10,147 nt of DNA from an uncultured Eubacteriales bacterium (GTDB taxonomy: Bacteria; Bacillota; Clostridia; Christensenellales; Borkfalkiaceae), in assembly GCA_949745625.1 (NCBI GenBank), contig CATJZR010000105.1:1-10147 (forward strand), read 5' to 3'. Shown here in pieces: positions 1 through 6,107 of the stretch (position 1 is the first letter of the stretch; the number at the start of each line of letters is the position of its first letter). The notes under the pieces were generated by a model. That model did not search any database. It saw nothing but the letters and a program-made list of their open reading frames with translations, and had not been told where the DNA came from. The translations under genes were made by a program, and so were the position numbers.

Positions 1-2
1 AA

Positions 3-881
3 GTCGGCGACGGGTATACGATAGAAACAGGCGGAAAGTATCTCGAATGTTTGAAAAGCGGCACGCACATTAACGTTACGTTGCAAAGCAGTTCTTCGGG
101 AACTTGGAAATTTAATTCGGAATTGAATACGTTTACGTGGGGAATAGACGGAACCGAGTATTATCTCGGAACACGCACCAATAACGGTAAAACTTATAAT
201 ACGATTTCCGCAAGCGATATAAAGTATATTACGGGCGACAATGCGGCGAACGTGGGCGTAACGCAGTTTATCGTAGACTTTGTTAAGGTTGGCGGCGATA
301 CGCCCGTGCCTCCCGCAGAGCTCGAGTCCATAACCATAAACCCCGCTTCTCTTTCGATAAAGGTGGGCGGAACGCGTTTACTTACCGTAACACCCAGTCC
401 AATTAATGCCGAGTTTGCGGTAAACTGGACGTCGTCCGATACGTCCGTAGCAACCGTTTCCGCTGACGGTACGGTTACCGCGGTTAAAGAGGGAACGGCG
501 ATTATAACGGCAACGAGTAAGAGCAATCCGTCGATAACGGCAACGGCGACGGTTACGGTTACCAAAGATGCTACCGACCCGAGCGTTTCGGACGTCGAGG
601 CTTTCCGCGAAGCAGTTGCGGCGATACCTGCAAGCGGCTCGCTCGAAGTCAGACGGACTGCTATAAATAACGCTATCGTGTTATACAATGCCTTAAACGC
701 CGAGGACAAAGCTTCCGCTACTGCGGAAATTGCGGGTTTACAGGCGGCAATAGACAGCTACAACGTGGCGGTTAATTCCTACAACTCGGCTGCAGACAGC
801 TCAGACAATTCGGCATTGAAGGGTGCTGGTAGCTTTTTGAAAGGGGTTGCCGCATTGATAAAGGCGTTGAGAGGTGAGTGA
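3..881 (+). CDS. Secreted/surface protein with BIG2 domain, 5' end outside the window
   Basis: The reading frame is open from the window edge (first full codon at 3), so this is the C-terminal 292 residues of a longer protein. The TTG at 51 is an internal Leu codon, not a credible start. Residues about 1-96 look like a beta-rich domain with aromatic and glycine positions (TWKFNSELNTFTW, EYYLGT). Residues about 107-186 match a bacterial Ig-like group 2 domain: LESITINPASLSIKVGG opening, a conserved W in VNWTSSD, then VATVSADGTVTAVKEGTAIITAT. A helical region rich in Ala and Asn follows (about 197-262), ending in a short amphipathic C-terminal helix with KGVAALIKALRGE. There is no LPXTG sorting motif. 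BIG2 domains are typical of extracellular proteins. The catalytic or binding part, if any, lies upstream and cannot be seen. The next gene starts one base after the stop, so the two are probably co-transcribed. Confidence 0.88.
   Translation, partial: VGDGYTIETGGKYLECLKSGTHINVTLQSSSSGTWKFNSELNTFTWGIDGTEYYLGTRTNNGKTYNTISASDIKYITGDNAANVGVTQFIVDFVKVGGDTPVPPAELESITINPASLSIKVGGTRLLTVTPSPINAEFAVNWTSSDTSVATVSADGTVTAVKEGTAIITATSKSNPSITATATVTVTKDATDPSVSDVEAFREAVAAIPASGSLEVRRTAINNAIVLYNALNAEDKASATAEIAGLQAAIDSYNVAVNSYNSAADSSDNSALKGAGSFLKGVAALIKALRGE
872..877 (+). promoter_or_regulatory. Ribosome binding site (AGGTGA) deciding the lipoprotein start
   Basis: AGGTGA lies five bases before the ATG at 883. 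A GTG at 874 in the same frame overlaps this site and has no purine-rich sequence at the right distance of its own, so ATG 883 is the better start. It also gives a clean MKK signal peptide. Confidence 0.65.
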
Positions 882-882
882 T

Positions 883-1491
883 ATGAAAAAACCTATATTC
901 ATTATTGCGGCAGTATGTGCCGCGGCTGCATTCTTCGGCGGATGCCAATCCTGTAACTCCGAGCCGACAGATAATAAAAAGGGCGGTTATGAAGCGCTGA
1001 ACGATTTGCTTGCGCTCGATTATTCGGGCTTTAAACTTACGGTAACCGATACTTTCGACGCGGAAACCTCGCTTAAAAGCGTATACGAAATCGAGTATTC
1101 GGCAAACGGCGCTACCGTTAATTACAGCATTGAAAGGTTTGCGGAAATTTCGCTCGGTACGCCGGTAAGCTCTGCCAAGGTTACGCTTGAAGGCGCTGCC
1201 GTAATCAAAGACGGAGTAGTGGTTTCCGTCGACGGCGACGACGTAAATATTACGGCTGATGCCGCAGAAACGGGGCTGAACTTTAAGGAAGAGTATTTTG
1301 AAAATACCCAGTTTACAGGTATCAGCTTGAAGGCGGACGTTAAAAATGCAAGCGGGTTTTTAGGCACCGATATTGCCTGCACCGAGATGAAGGTACAGGC
1401 ATATTTCCCGAAATCTTTAGACAATATAAAGATAACATATAAAACCGACGGAGGAAATCACGTCGAATACGTCTACAAATTCACACTTTAA
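883..1491 (+). CDS. Small putative lipoprotein, function unknown
   Basis: The protein has 202 residues. It begins with a type II signal peptide: MKK, a hydrophobic stretch of about 15 residues, then FGGC with the lipidated Cys at position 21. After cleavage the N-terminus would read CQSCN, followed by a polar linker. The rest (about 38-202) alternates short beta-like segments, with no transmembrane span and no enzyme motif that I recognise. A phrase such as KLTVTDTFDAETSLKSVYEIEYS suggests a beta-sheet scaffold domain. It begins one base after the stop of the BIG2 protein, so it is probably its operon partner at the outer face of the membrane. I do not recognise the family; a role in binding or docking is a guess. 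No clear intrinsic terminator follows, only an AT-rich gap with weak inverted repeats. Confidence 0.8.
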   Translation: MKKPIFIIAAVCAAAAFFGGCQSCNSEPTDNKKGGYEALNDLLALDYSGFKLTVTDTFDAETSLKSVYEIEYSANGATVNYSIERFAEISLGTPVSSAKVTLEGAAVIKDGVVVSVDGDDVNITADAAETGLNFKEEYFENTQFTGISLKADVKNASGFLGTDIACTEMKVQAYFPKSLDNIKITYKTDGGNHVEYVYKFTL

Positions 1492-1502
1492 AGTCAAAAA
1501 CG

Positions 1503-1605
1503 GGCTGTTAATATAATTCAGTTAAACTATTGACTTTTGCAATTATTCATTGTATAATGATTTATGAAGTTAATATGTTTCGCATTTTGTTACGTATTAA
1601 CAGCC
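1503..1605. repeat. 11-bp perfect inverted repeat flanking the promoter
   Basis: GGCTGTTAATA at 1503-1513 is exactly reverse-complemented at 1595-1605 (TATTAACAGCC), with 81 bases between. The promoter at 1530-1558 lies inside this interval. Similarity does not extend beyond the 11 bp on either side. This arrangement resembles an invertible promoter segment, but no recombinase gene is seen in the window, and in an AT-rich gap a chance repeat is possible. It could also be a long-range RNA or DNA pairing related to control of the neighbouring genes. Confidence 0.5.
1530..1558 (+). promoter_or_regulatory. Sigma-A type promoter for the transporter operon
   Basis: The -35 box TTGACT (1530-1535) and the -10 box TATAAT (1553-1558) are separated by exactly 17 bases. 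Five of six -35 positions and all six -10 positions match consensus. Transcription would start near 1565, leaving a leader of about 230 nt before the first ATG at 1797. No other promoter of this quality was noticed in the gaps between the genes downstream. The -35 box is also part of a weak 8-bp inverted repeat, AAAGTCAA (1490-1497) with TTGACTTT (1530-1537). Confidence 0.8.
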
Positions 1606-1796
1606 TTGATTTAATAATAATTTTCGGTTGGGGGAATCATTTTTGATTTATATGCTACGGAAAGAAATAATATTTTGTAATACGATATTAATTCTGTAAC
1701 ATTGTAATTCTATGTTTCCCCCGTTTTTACGTTTCAAATGCGTAATGCGGGGAAACTGCGCCGAAGATTTAAAAAAATTTAAAACGGAGATTTATT
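1565..1796 (+). promoter_or_regulatory. Long structured 5' leader with mutually exclusive pairings
   Basis: This gene-free stretch would be the untranslated leader of the operon. Three elements stand out. A hairpin at 1569-1601 pairs GTTAATATG with CGTATTAAC (one G-U). GGGGGAA at 1630-1636 can pair with TTCCCCC at 1716-1722. The same C-run, GTTTCCCC at 1714-1721, can instead pair with GGGGAAAC at 1749-1756. The last two pairings exclude each other, as in switching leaders. The ribosome binding site CGGAG (1785-1789) is 7 bases before the ATG and lies outside the stems. No U-run follows the hairpin, so it is not an ordinary terminator. I do not recognise a named riboswitch class. Confidence 0.4.
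1714..1756 (+). promoter_or_regulatory. Leader hairpin GTTTCCCC / GGGGAAAC
   Basis: The outer stem is eight perfect pairs (1714-1721 with 1749-1756). An inner five-pair stem joins TTACG (1727-1731) and CGTAA (1741-1745) around a nine-base loop. The hairpin ends about 29 bases before the Shine-Dalgarno sequence and is followed by an A-rich stretch, not a T-run. A role in mRNA stability or switching is more likely than termination. Confidence 0.5.
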
Positions 1797-2069
1797 ATGT
1801 CAGGTATGGGAAACATTGTTTGCCTAAACGGAGTTAGCAACGTAGATGCGGTATTTTTTACCGTTTGTGCGGTAATTATCGCGCTCATTATTGCGGTATA
1901 TTTCCTTATTCCCGTTTTCAATAAAAAACTGTATAAGGAACAGAGGGAGAATCTGCATAAACGCGAGGCTGCTTTCAAGTCTAACAACCTGCAAAATTCC
2001 ACCCCTGCCGAAACGGAAGAAGACGCGGAGACAGAGGCGGAAAAGCCCGAAGCTTCCGAAGAAAAATAA
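1797..2069 (+). CDS. Small single-span membrane protein, first gene of the transporter operon
   Basis: The protein has 90 residues. One strongly hydrophobic span lies at about 18-40 (AVFFTVCAVIIALIIAVYF). It is followed by a Lys/Arg-rich segment (about 43-61) and a Glu/Ala/Pro-rich acidic tail (about 68-90). By the positive-inside rule the short N-terminus is outside and the acidic tail is in the cytoplasm. CGGAG at 1785-1789 supports the ATG at 1797 over a second ATG three codons later. It is 3 bases upstream of the next membrane-protein gene, so the two are probably translated together and may form a complex. The family is not recognised. The size and shape resemble small accessory subunits of membrane complexes, but that is only a resemblance. 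Confidence 0.8.
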   Translation: MSGMGNIVCLNGVSNVDAVFFTVCAVIIALIIAVYFLIPVFNKKLYKEQRENLHKREAAFKSNNLQNSTPAETEEDAETEAEKPEASEEK

Positions 2070-2072
2070 CCT

Positions 2073-3305
2073 ATGAAGCACGGAAAACTTTTTGCCAAAA
2101 TTATATATTATCTTTTTACCTTCACAATGGGCATAATGCTGGCGGTGTTTCTTCCGTTTATCCTGATGTCGGACGGCGAATGTCTGAACATTATGGAGGA
2201 TGCGCTTGAAGAGGGCAGATACAGCGACGCAATGCTTTTGGTCGGAGGGTATTTCGACAAACGCGAGGTTTTTAAGTCGGAGTTCGAGAACGGCGGCGGA
2301 ATAGTGCTTTTCAGCTCGGCTACGCTGGTATATTTCGACGACGAGGAAACCGAGGACGAAACGAAAATACATAAATCTTACGCGGGCTTCGTATACGGCA
2401 CCAAGGACAGCTATCCTGTAACGTCTCAGGTTGCGAATAAGACCAAAATGCTGGTTGAGGACGGAACGGGGACCGAACATACGGTTCAGCTGTTGGACAG
2501 CGACCTTAACAACGATAAGATAAACGATACCATTGCAACCTATTATACGAACGGATTTTTCTTTGTGGATTTGGACGAAGATACGTTTTCGTCGCTAAGA
2601 AAGCTGAAACTTATCGACAAAGACGGGAACGTATTTCAGGAAATAGGTTTACAGCTCGATTATGAGGAAGAGTTTTTTGCCGACGTAGACGATTTCGTAA
2701 ACGAGTACAACCGCGATTACAAGTCCGAAAAGCTGACCGAACTGCATGAGAAGCTGCTCGGCAAATCGGAACACTATACGATAAGCTCGATGGGGGTTGC
2801 TCAGTCCAGAGCAGACACGAAGGCGGCGATTATAGTCGTTGTATATTTCGTTTCTGTGTACGTAATAGCGGACTTCCTGCTCGGGCGGCGATTTATTCTG
2901 AGGTTCTTCAAGTGGTTCCTGTACAAGGTTTGCAAGGTTAAACCCAAACAGAAAAAAGCGCCCAAACGCAGCGAAGTGTTCGGAAACGATTACTACTGTC
3001 AGGTCAGCTTCGAGCTTGACGTTTCGGAAGTCGAAGGTTTTTCCGAAAGCGTCAATATCAGATACACGTCCGAAAAGGGCGAAGCTATTAACTTCATTTT
3101 ATTGAAGCAGGAAAATTATAAGTCTACCCAACGCATTAAAGCGGGCGAATACGTGAATATGTGGATAGACATAGATAAGGCGGAATATGCAACGCAGGAC
3201 CTTCCCGAGGCGCTTACGGTGGAAGGATACCAAAAAGCATTTAAAATAAAAATTTTAAGGCGAGAGGAAAAACGCGATGAAAATATCAATTCAAAATCTG
3301 ACTAA
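2073..3305 (+). CDS. Two-span membrane protein with large outside and inside domains, function unknown
   Basis: The protein has 410 residues. A first membrane segment at about 7-32 follows a short basic N-terminus, and a second lies at about 251-270 with Arg/Lys-rich flanks after it. This predicts an extracellular domain of about 215 residues (33-250), rich in Asp and Glu, and a cytoplasmic domain of about 140 residues (271-410) that looks beta-rich after a basic linker (KPKQKKAPKRS). The topology resembles a membrane sensor, but no kinase, GGDEF, methyl-accepting or peptidase motif is visible. No strong ribosome binding site precedes the ATG; translation probably depends on the upstream gene, whose stop is 3 bases away. 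The 3' end overlaps the ATPase gene by 29 bases. Its place inside a transporter operon suggests an accessory or sensory partner of the transporter. I do not recognise the family. Confidence 0.82.
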   Translation: MKHGKLFAKIIYYLFTFTMGIMLAVFLPFILMSDGECLNIMEDALEEGRYSDAMLLVGGYFDKREVFKSEFENGGGIVLFSSATLVYFDDEETEDETKIHKSYAGFVYGTKDSYPVTSQVANKTKMLVEDGTGTEHTVQLLDSDLNNDKINDTIATYYTNGFFFVDLDEDTFSSLRKLKLIDKDGNVFQEIGLQLDYEEEFFADVDDFVNEYNRDYKSEKLTELHEKLLGKSEHYTISSMGVAQSRADTKAAIIVVVYFVSVYVIADFLLGRRFILRFFKWFLYKVCKVKPKQKKAPKRSEVFGNDYYCQVSFELDVSEVEGFSESVNIRYTSEKGEAINFILLKQENYKSTQRIKAGEYVNMWIDIDKAEYATQDLPEALTVEGYQKAFKIKILRREEKRDENINSKSD

Positions 3306-4350
3306 AGCGTTTCCCAGCAGAGTCAAAAAGGGTGACCCCGTTATTGCCGTAAACGATATGAACATCGAAATTCCCTCCGGAAAATTAGTCGGTCTTTTAG
3401 GCCCGTCCGGTTGCGGAAAATCGACTACGTTGTTTATGCTTTCGGGGCTCGAATCTCCGACGAAGGGTAAAATACTTTTTGACGAGCAGGATGTAACGAC
3501 GCTTGCACCCGAAAGAAGAGGTATAGGTCTTGTTTTCCAGAACTATGCACTGTATCCCCACATGACTGTAGAACAGAATATAATGTTCCCGCTCACGAAT
3601 ATGAGAATTCCCAAGCAGGAAGCTAAAGCCAAAGCTTTGGATGCGGCGCGTTTGGTTCAGATAGAAGATTTACTTGCACGTAAGCCTTCCGAGCTTTCGG
3701 GCGGACAGCAGCAGCGTGTGGCGATAGCCCGTGCGCTTGTAAAAATGCCCAATGTATTATTGTTGGACGAACCGCTTTCAAACCTTGACGCGCGTTTGAG
3801 ATTGCAGACGCGTGAAGAGATAAAGCGTATTCAGCGTGAAACGGGAATTACCACGGTGTTCGTAACTCACGACCAGGAAGAGGCAATGTCTATTTGCGAC
3901 ATTATGGTCGTTATGAAGCTGGGTATAGTGCAGCAGATAGGCGAGCCGCAGGCTATATACGACAACCCTGCAAATTTGTTTGTTGCAAATTTCCTCGGTA
4001 CTCCGCCTATTAACATATTTAAAGGCAAAATCGAAAACGGAATGGCGTATATCGGCGACGAAGCGGTCGTCAAAGCCGGCAAGCTTGAAAATCAGGAAAT
4101 ATATATCGGCATAAGACCGGAGGGCTTTATTTACGACCCGAAGGGCGCTCTTTCGCTTGACGTTGACCACGTCGAGGTTATGGGCAGAGATAAGTCTATA
4201 GTTTCGCGTCACGAAGCTTCTACCAAGCCTACGGTAAGGTCGATTATCGATTCTGACGTAAAGCTTCCTTCCGACACGGGTATAATGAAATTTAAGGTTA
4301 AGCCCAACAAGGTCTTCTTATTTAATATGGATGAAGAGAGGATACTGTAA
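3277..4350 (+). CDS. ABC transporter ATP-binding protein, MalK/UgpC/MsmX type
   Basis: This 357-residue cytoplasmic ATPase powers a CUT1-family importer. All nucleotide-binding motifs are present: Walker A GPSGCGKST (42-50), Q-loop at Q88 in VFQNYALYPHMTV, signature LSGGQQQR (140-147), Walker B VLLLDE (160-165), D-loop SNLD (168-171) and the switch His198 in VFVTHD. The C-terminal third (about 235-357) is the OB-fold/TOBE regulatory domain usual in this subfamily, with the recognisable IGIRPEGF. Length is normal for the family. GAGAGG at 3262-3267 lies 9 bases before the ATG, and the gene starts inside the previous one, so translation is likely coupled. Its stop TAA shares a base with the ATG of the first permease. 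Family and role are certain; substrate cannot be read from the ATPase, so no gene symbol is assigned. Confidence 0.97.
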   Translation: MKISIQNLTKAFPSRVKKGDPVIAVNDMNIEIPSGKLVGLLGPSGCGKSTTLFMLSGLESPTKGKILFDEQDVTTLAPERRGIGLVFQNYALYPHMTVEQNIMFPLTNMRIPKQEAKAKALDAARLVQIEDLLARKPSELSGGQQQRVAIARALVKMPNVLLLDEPLSNLDARLRLQTREEIKRIQRETGITTVFVTHDQEEAMSICDIMVVMKLGIVQQIGEPQAIYDNPANLFVANFLGTPPINIFKGKIENGMAYIGDEAVVKAGKLENQEIYIGIRPEGFIYDPKGALSLDVDHVEVMGRDKSIVSRHEASTKPTVRSIIDSDVKLPSDTGIMKFKVKPNKVFLFNMDEERIL

Positions 4351-6095
4351 TGGCCGATAAAAAAGAAAAACCGGAGGTTGGCGAGGTAAAAAAGGAAGAG
4401 GTTGCCGAAAAGAAACCGGCGTCTTCCGCTAAAACCGCGACAACCAAGTCGACAGCTGCTAAACCCGCAGCAAAAACTGCGGCGTCAAAATCGACTGCCG
4501 CAAAGTCTGCCACGAAAACTACTGAGTCCAAGTCGGCAGAGAAAAAACCGACTGCCGCTAAACCCGCAGCGAAAACAACGGCGACGGCAAAGTCGGCGGC
4601 TAAACCCGCTGCAAAAACTACTGCGGCTAAGTCCATGGCAGCTAAACCCGCTGCGAAAACTACTGCGGCTAAGTCCACGGCGGCTAAACCCGCTGCAAAA
4701 TCAGTGACAAAGTCTTCCGCGAAAAAGCCTGCGGCGGCTAAACCAGACGAGGTCAAGCCCGTTGCCGAGCCTGAGATTGTTGAAGAAATCAAGCCCGTTG
4801 CGCAGCCTGAAACCGTAGAAGAGGTTAAGCCTGTTGCGGAGACACCCGCCCCCGAGGCTATTGTGCCCGATACCGTTCAGCCCGAGCAGCCCGTCCTGCC
4901 CGTTACAGAGGTTAAGGAAGAGCCTGCAAAGCAGACTATTATGCAAAAAACTGCAGGGGCATTCAAGACTGCGGGAGCAAAAACAAAGGCGGCGTGCGTA
5001 AGTGCGGCGAGTACTGTAAAGGGGTGGTTTGTAAAGGGCAAGCCCGTAGAGGCAACGGTCTCAGAGGGCGACGTTAACGCCGAAATGAAAACCGTGCTGT
5101 CCGGCAGCAATCTTTCCACAAAAGAGAGGATAATCCGTTTTTGCCGTTCGCAGACGGGCTGGCTTTTCGTTTTGCCCGCCGTAGTGCTTATGTGCATATT
5201 TACGCTTTACCCGATTTTCAATGCGTTTATACGCGCGTTTATGGAAAATTATATGCCCACCAACAAGGCGCATCCGTTCGACGGTTGGGGCTTTGAAAAC
5301 TTTGTAAGGGTTCTTAAAGGCGATACGGGAATGGGCGGAGCCAACTTCTGGCAGTGCCTCCTCAATACGTTTATAGTTACAATAATATCCGTACCTCTTT
5401 CAATACTTATTGCATTGCTGATAGCGGTTGCATTAAGCTCTATTAAGGCGGTGCGTAAAGCATATCAGACGATACTTTTCCTGCCGTATCTTACCAACGC
5501 ACTGGCAATGGGTGCCGTTTTCGCTACGTTCTTCCAGATTATCGGAACGAAGTCGAATACGGAAACCATCGGTATGGTCAACAACTTTTTGGGTTGGTTC
5601 GGCATTTCGCCTATAGACTGGTTAAACCCGAACATGCACGCATGGGGTTCGGGAACGGTAAAGGTTTACTGGGCTAGCTACCTTGTTGCAATTATATACG
5701 ACGTCTGGGCGGGACTTCCTTTCAAAATTTTAATTTTGTTCAGTGCGCTTCAAAGCGTCAACAAGCAGTATTACGACGCTGCTAAAATCGACGGCGCTTC
5801 GCGTTCGAAGGTTCTTTGGAAAATAACCGCTCCCATGATTTCACCTATGCTTTCGTACCTGTTTATTACGGGTATAATGGGCGGAATGAAATCGTACTCG
5901 TCTATTGTCGGTTTGTTCGGCGAACAGATGGGTCGTGACTTCAATATGGGTACAGTCGTCGGATATATTTACCAGTATATAGATAAAGGACAAACGGGAT
6001 ATGCGTTTGCGGGCTCGCTGTTGCTGTTCGTTATCATAATGATAATAACCGCAATAAGTAACTACGTCAGTAAAAAGCGCGTAACTTATACTTGA
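4350..6095 (+). CDS. CUT1 ABC permease (MalF type) with a long histone-H1-like N-terminal extension
   Basis: The protein has 581 residues, against roughly 290-320 for a usual permease of this kind. The C-terminal part (about 271-581) is a normal inner-membrane permease. TM1 starts at WLFVLPAVVL, several further spans follow, and the EAA loop that docks on the ATPase is at about 474-499 (YYDAAKIDGASRSKVLWK, then AP). The first 270 residues are extra and should be cytoplasmic. Residues about 22-131 are Ala/Lys/Thr/Pro repeats (AKPAAKTTAAKS type) like the tails of bacterial H1-like proteins. Residues 136-170 are Pro/Glu/Val repeats. Residues about 194-226 could form a basic amphipathic helix. 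The start is fixed by AGAGAGGA at 4335-4342 and by the TAATG stop/start overlap with the ATPase gene. The frame is continuous through the repeats, so the tail is part of the gene and not an artefact of a wrong start. Confidence 0.95.
   Translation: MADKKEKPEVGEVKKEEVAEKKPASSAKTATTKSTAAKPAAKTAASKSTAAKSATKTTESKSAEKKPTAAKPAAKTTATAKSAAKPAAKTTAAKSMAAKPAAKTTAAKSTAAKPAAKSVTKSSAKKPAAAKPDEVKPVAEPEIVEEIKPVAQPETVEEVKPVAETPAPEAIVPDTVQPEQPVLPVTEVKEEPAKQTIMQKTAGAFKTAGAKTKAACVSAASTVKGWFVKGKPVEATVSEGDVNAEMKTVLSGSNLSTKERIIRFCRSQTGWLFVLPAVVLMCIFTLYPIFNAFIRAFMENYMPTNKAHPFDGWGFENFVRVLKGDTGMGGANFWQCLLNTFIVTIISVPLSILIALLIAVALSSIKAVRKAYQTILFLPYLTNALAMGAVFATFFQIIGTKSNTETIGMVNNFLGWFGISPIDWLNPNMHAWGSGTVKVYWASYLVAIIYDVWAGLPFKILILFSALQSVNKQYYDAAKIDGASRSKVLWKITAPMISPMLSYLFITGIMGGMKSYSSIVGLFGEQMGRDFNMGTVVGYIYQYIDKGQTGYAFAGSLLLFVIIMIITAISNYVSKKRVTYT
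4557..4700 (+). repeat. 42-bp in-frame tandem repeat (14-residue AKPAAKTTAAKSTA units)
   Basis: Units begin with GCTAAACCC at 4557, 4599, 4641 and 4683 (the last is partial, 18 bases), an exact 42-base period. The units at 4599 and 4641 differ at only 3 of 42 bases, two of them silent, which indicates recent duplication. A further related 14-residue unit begins at 4458, separated from the array by an imperfect stretch. Because the period is a multiple of three, copy number can change without breaking the permease frame. Confidence 0.85.
4755..4841 (+). repeat. Degenerate 36-bp repeat (KPVAxPExVEEx units)
   Basis: Two 12-residue units and a partial third, starting at residues 136, 148 and 160 of the first permease, read KPVAEPEIVEEI, KPVAQPETVEEV and KPVAE. 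They follow the Ala/Lys-rich tract and form a Pro/Glu/Val-rich spacer. The DNA copies have diverged, so this is older than the 42-bp array. Confidence 0.65.
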
Positions 6096-6107
6096 TTAGG
6101 GTGAAAT

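Noticed and set aside
51..881. TTG at 51 as the start of the first gene
   Set aside because: The frame is open to the window edge, the TTG lies inside a beta-rich domain, no ribosome site precedes it and no signal peptide follows it.
1490..1537. Terminator after the lipoprotein formed by AAAGTCAA and TTGACTTT
   Set aside because: The stem is AT-rich, has a 32-base loop and no clean T-run, and its right arm is the -35 box. It is too weak to call a terminator.
1824..2480. 218-codon minus-strand open frame across the two membrane-protein genes
   Set aside because: Its product is Phe/Arg/Tyr-rich nonsense-like sequence and it opposes two genes with membrane topology and tight operon spacing.
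4557..4700. CRISPR-like array
   Set aside because: The repeats are directly adjacent with no unique spacers, keep the reading frame and encode low-complexity protein.
4322..4792. Long minus-strand open frame opposite the permease tail
   Set aside because: It is an Ala/Val-rich mirror of the Ala/Lys repeat; stop codons are rare there because of the repetitive codons. It has no ribosome site and lies opposite a certain gene.
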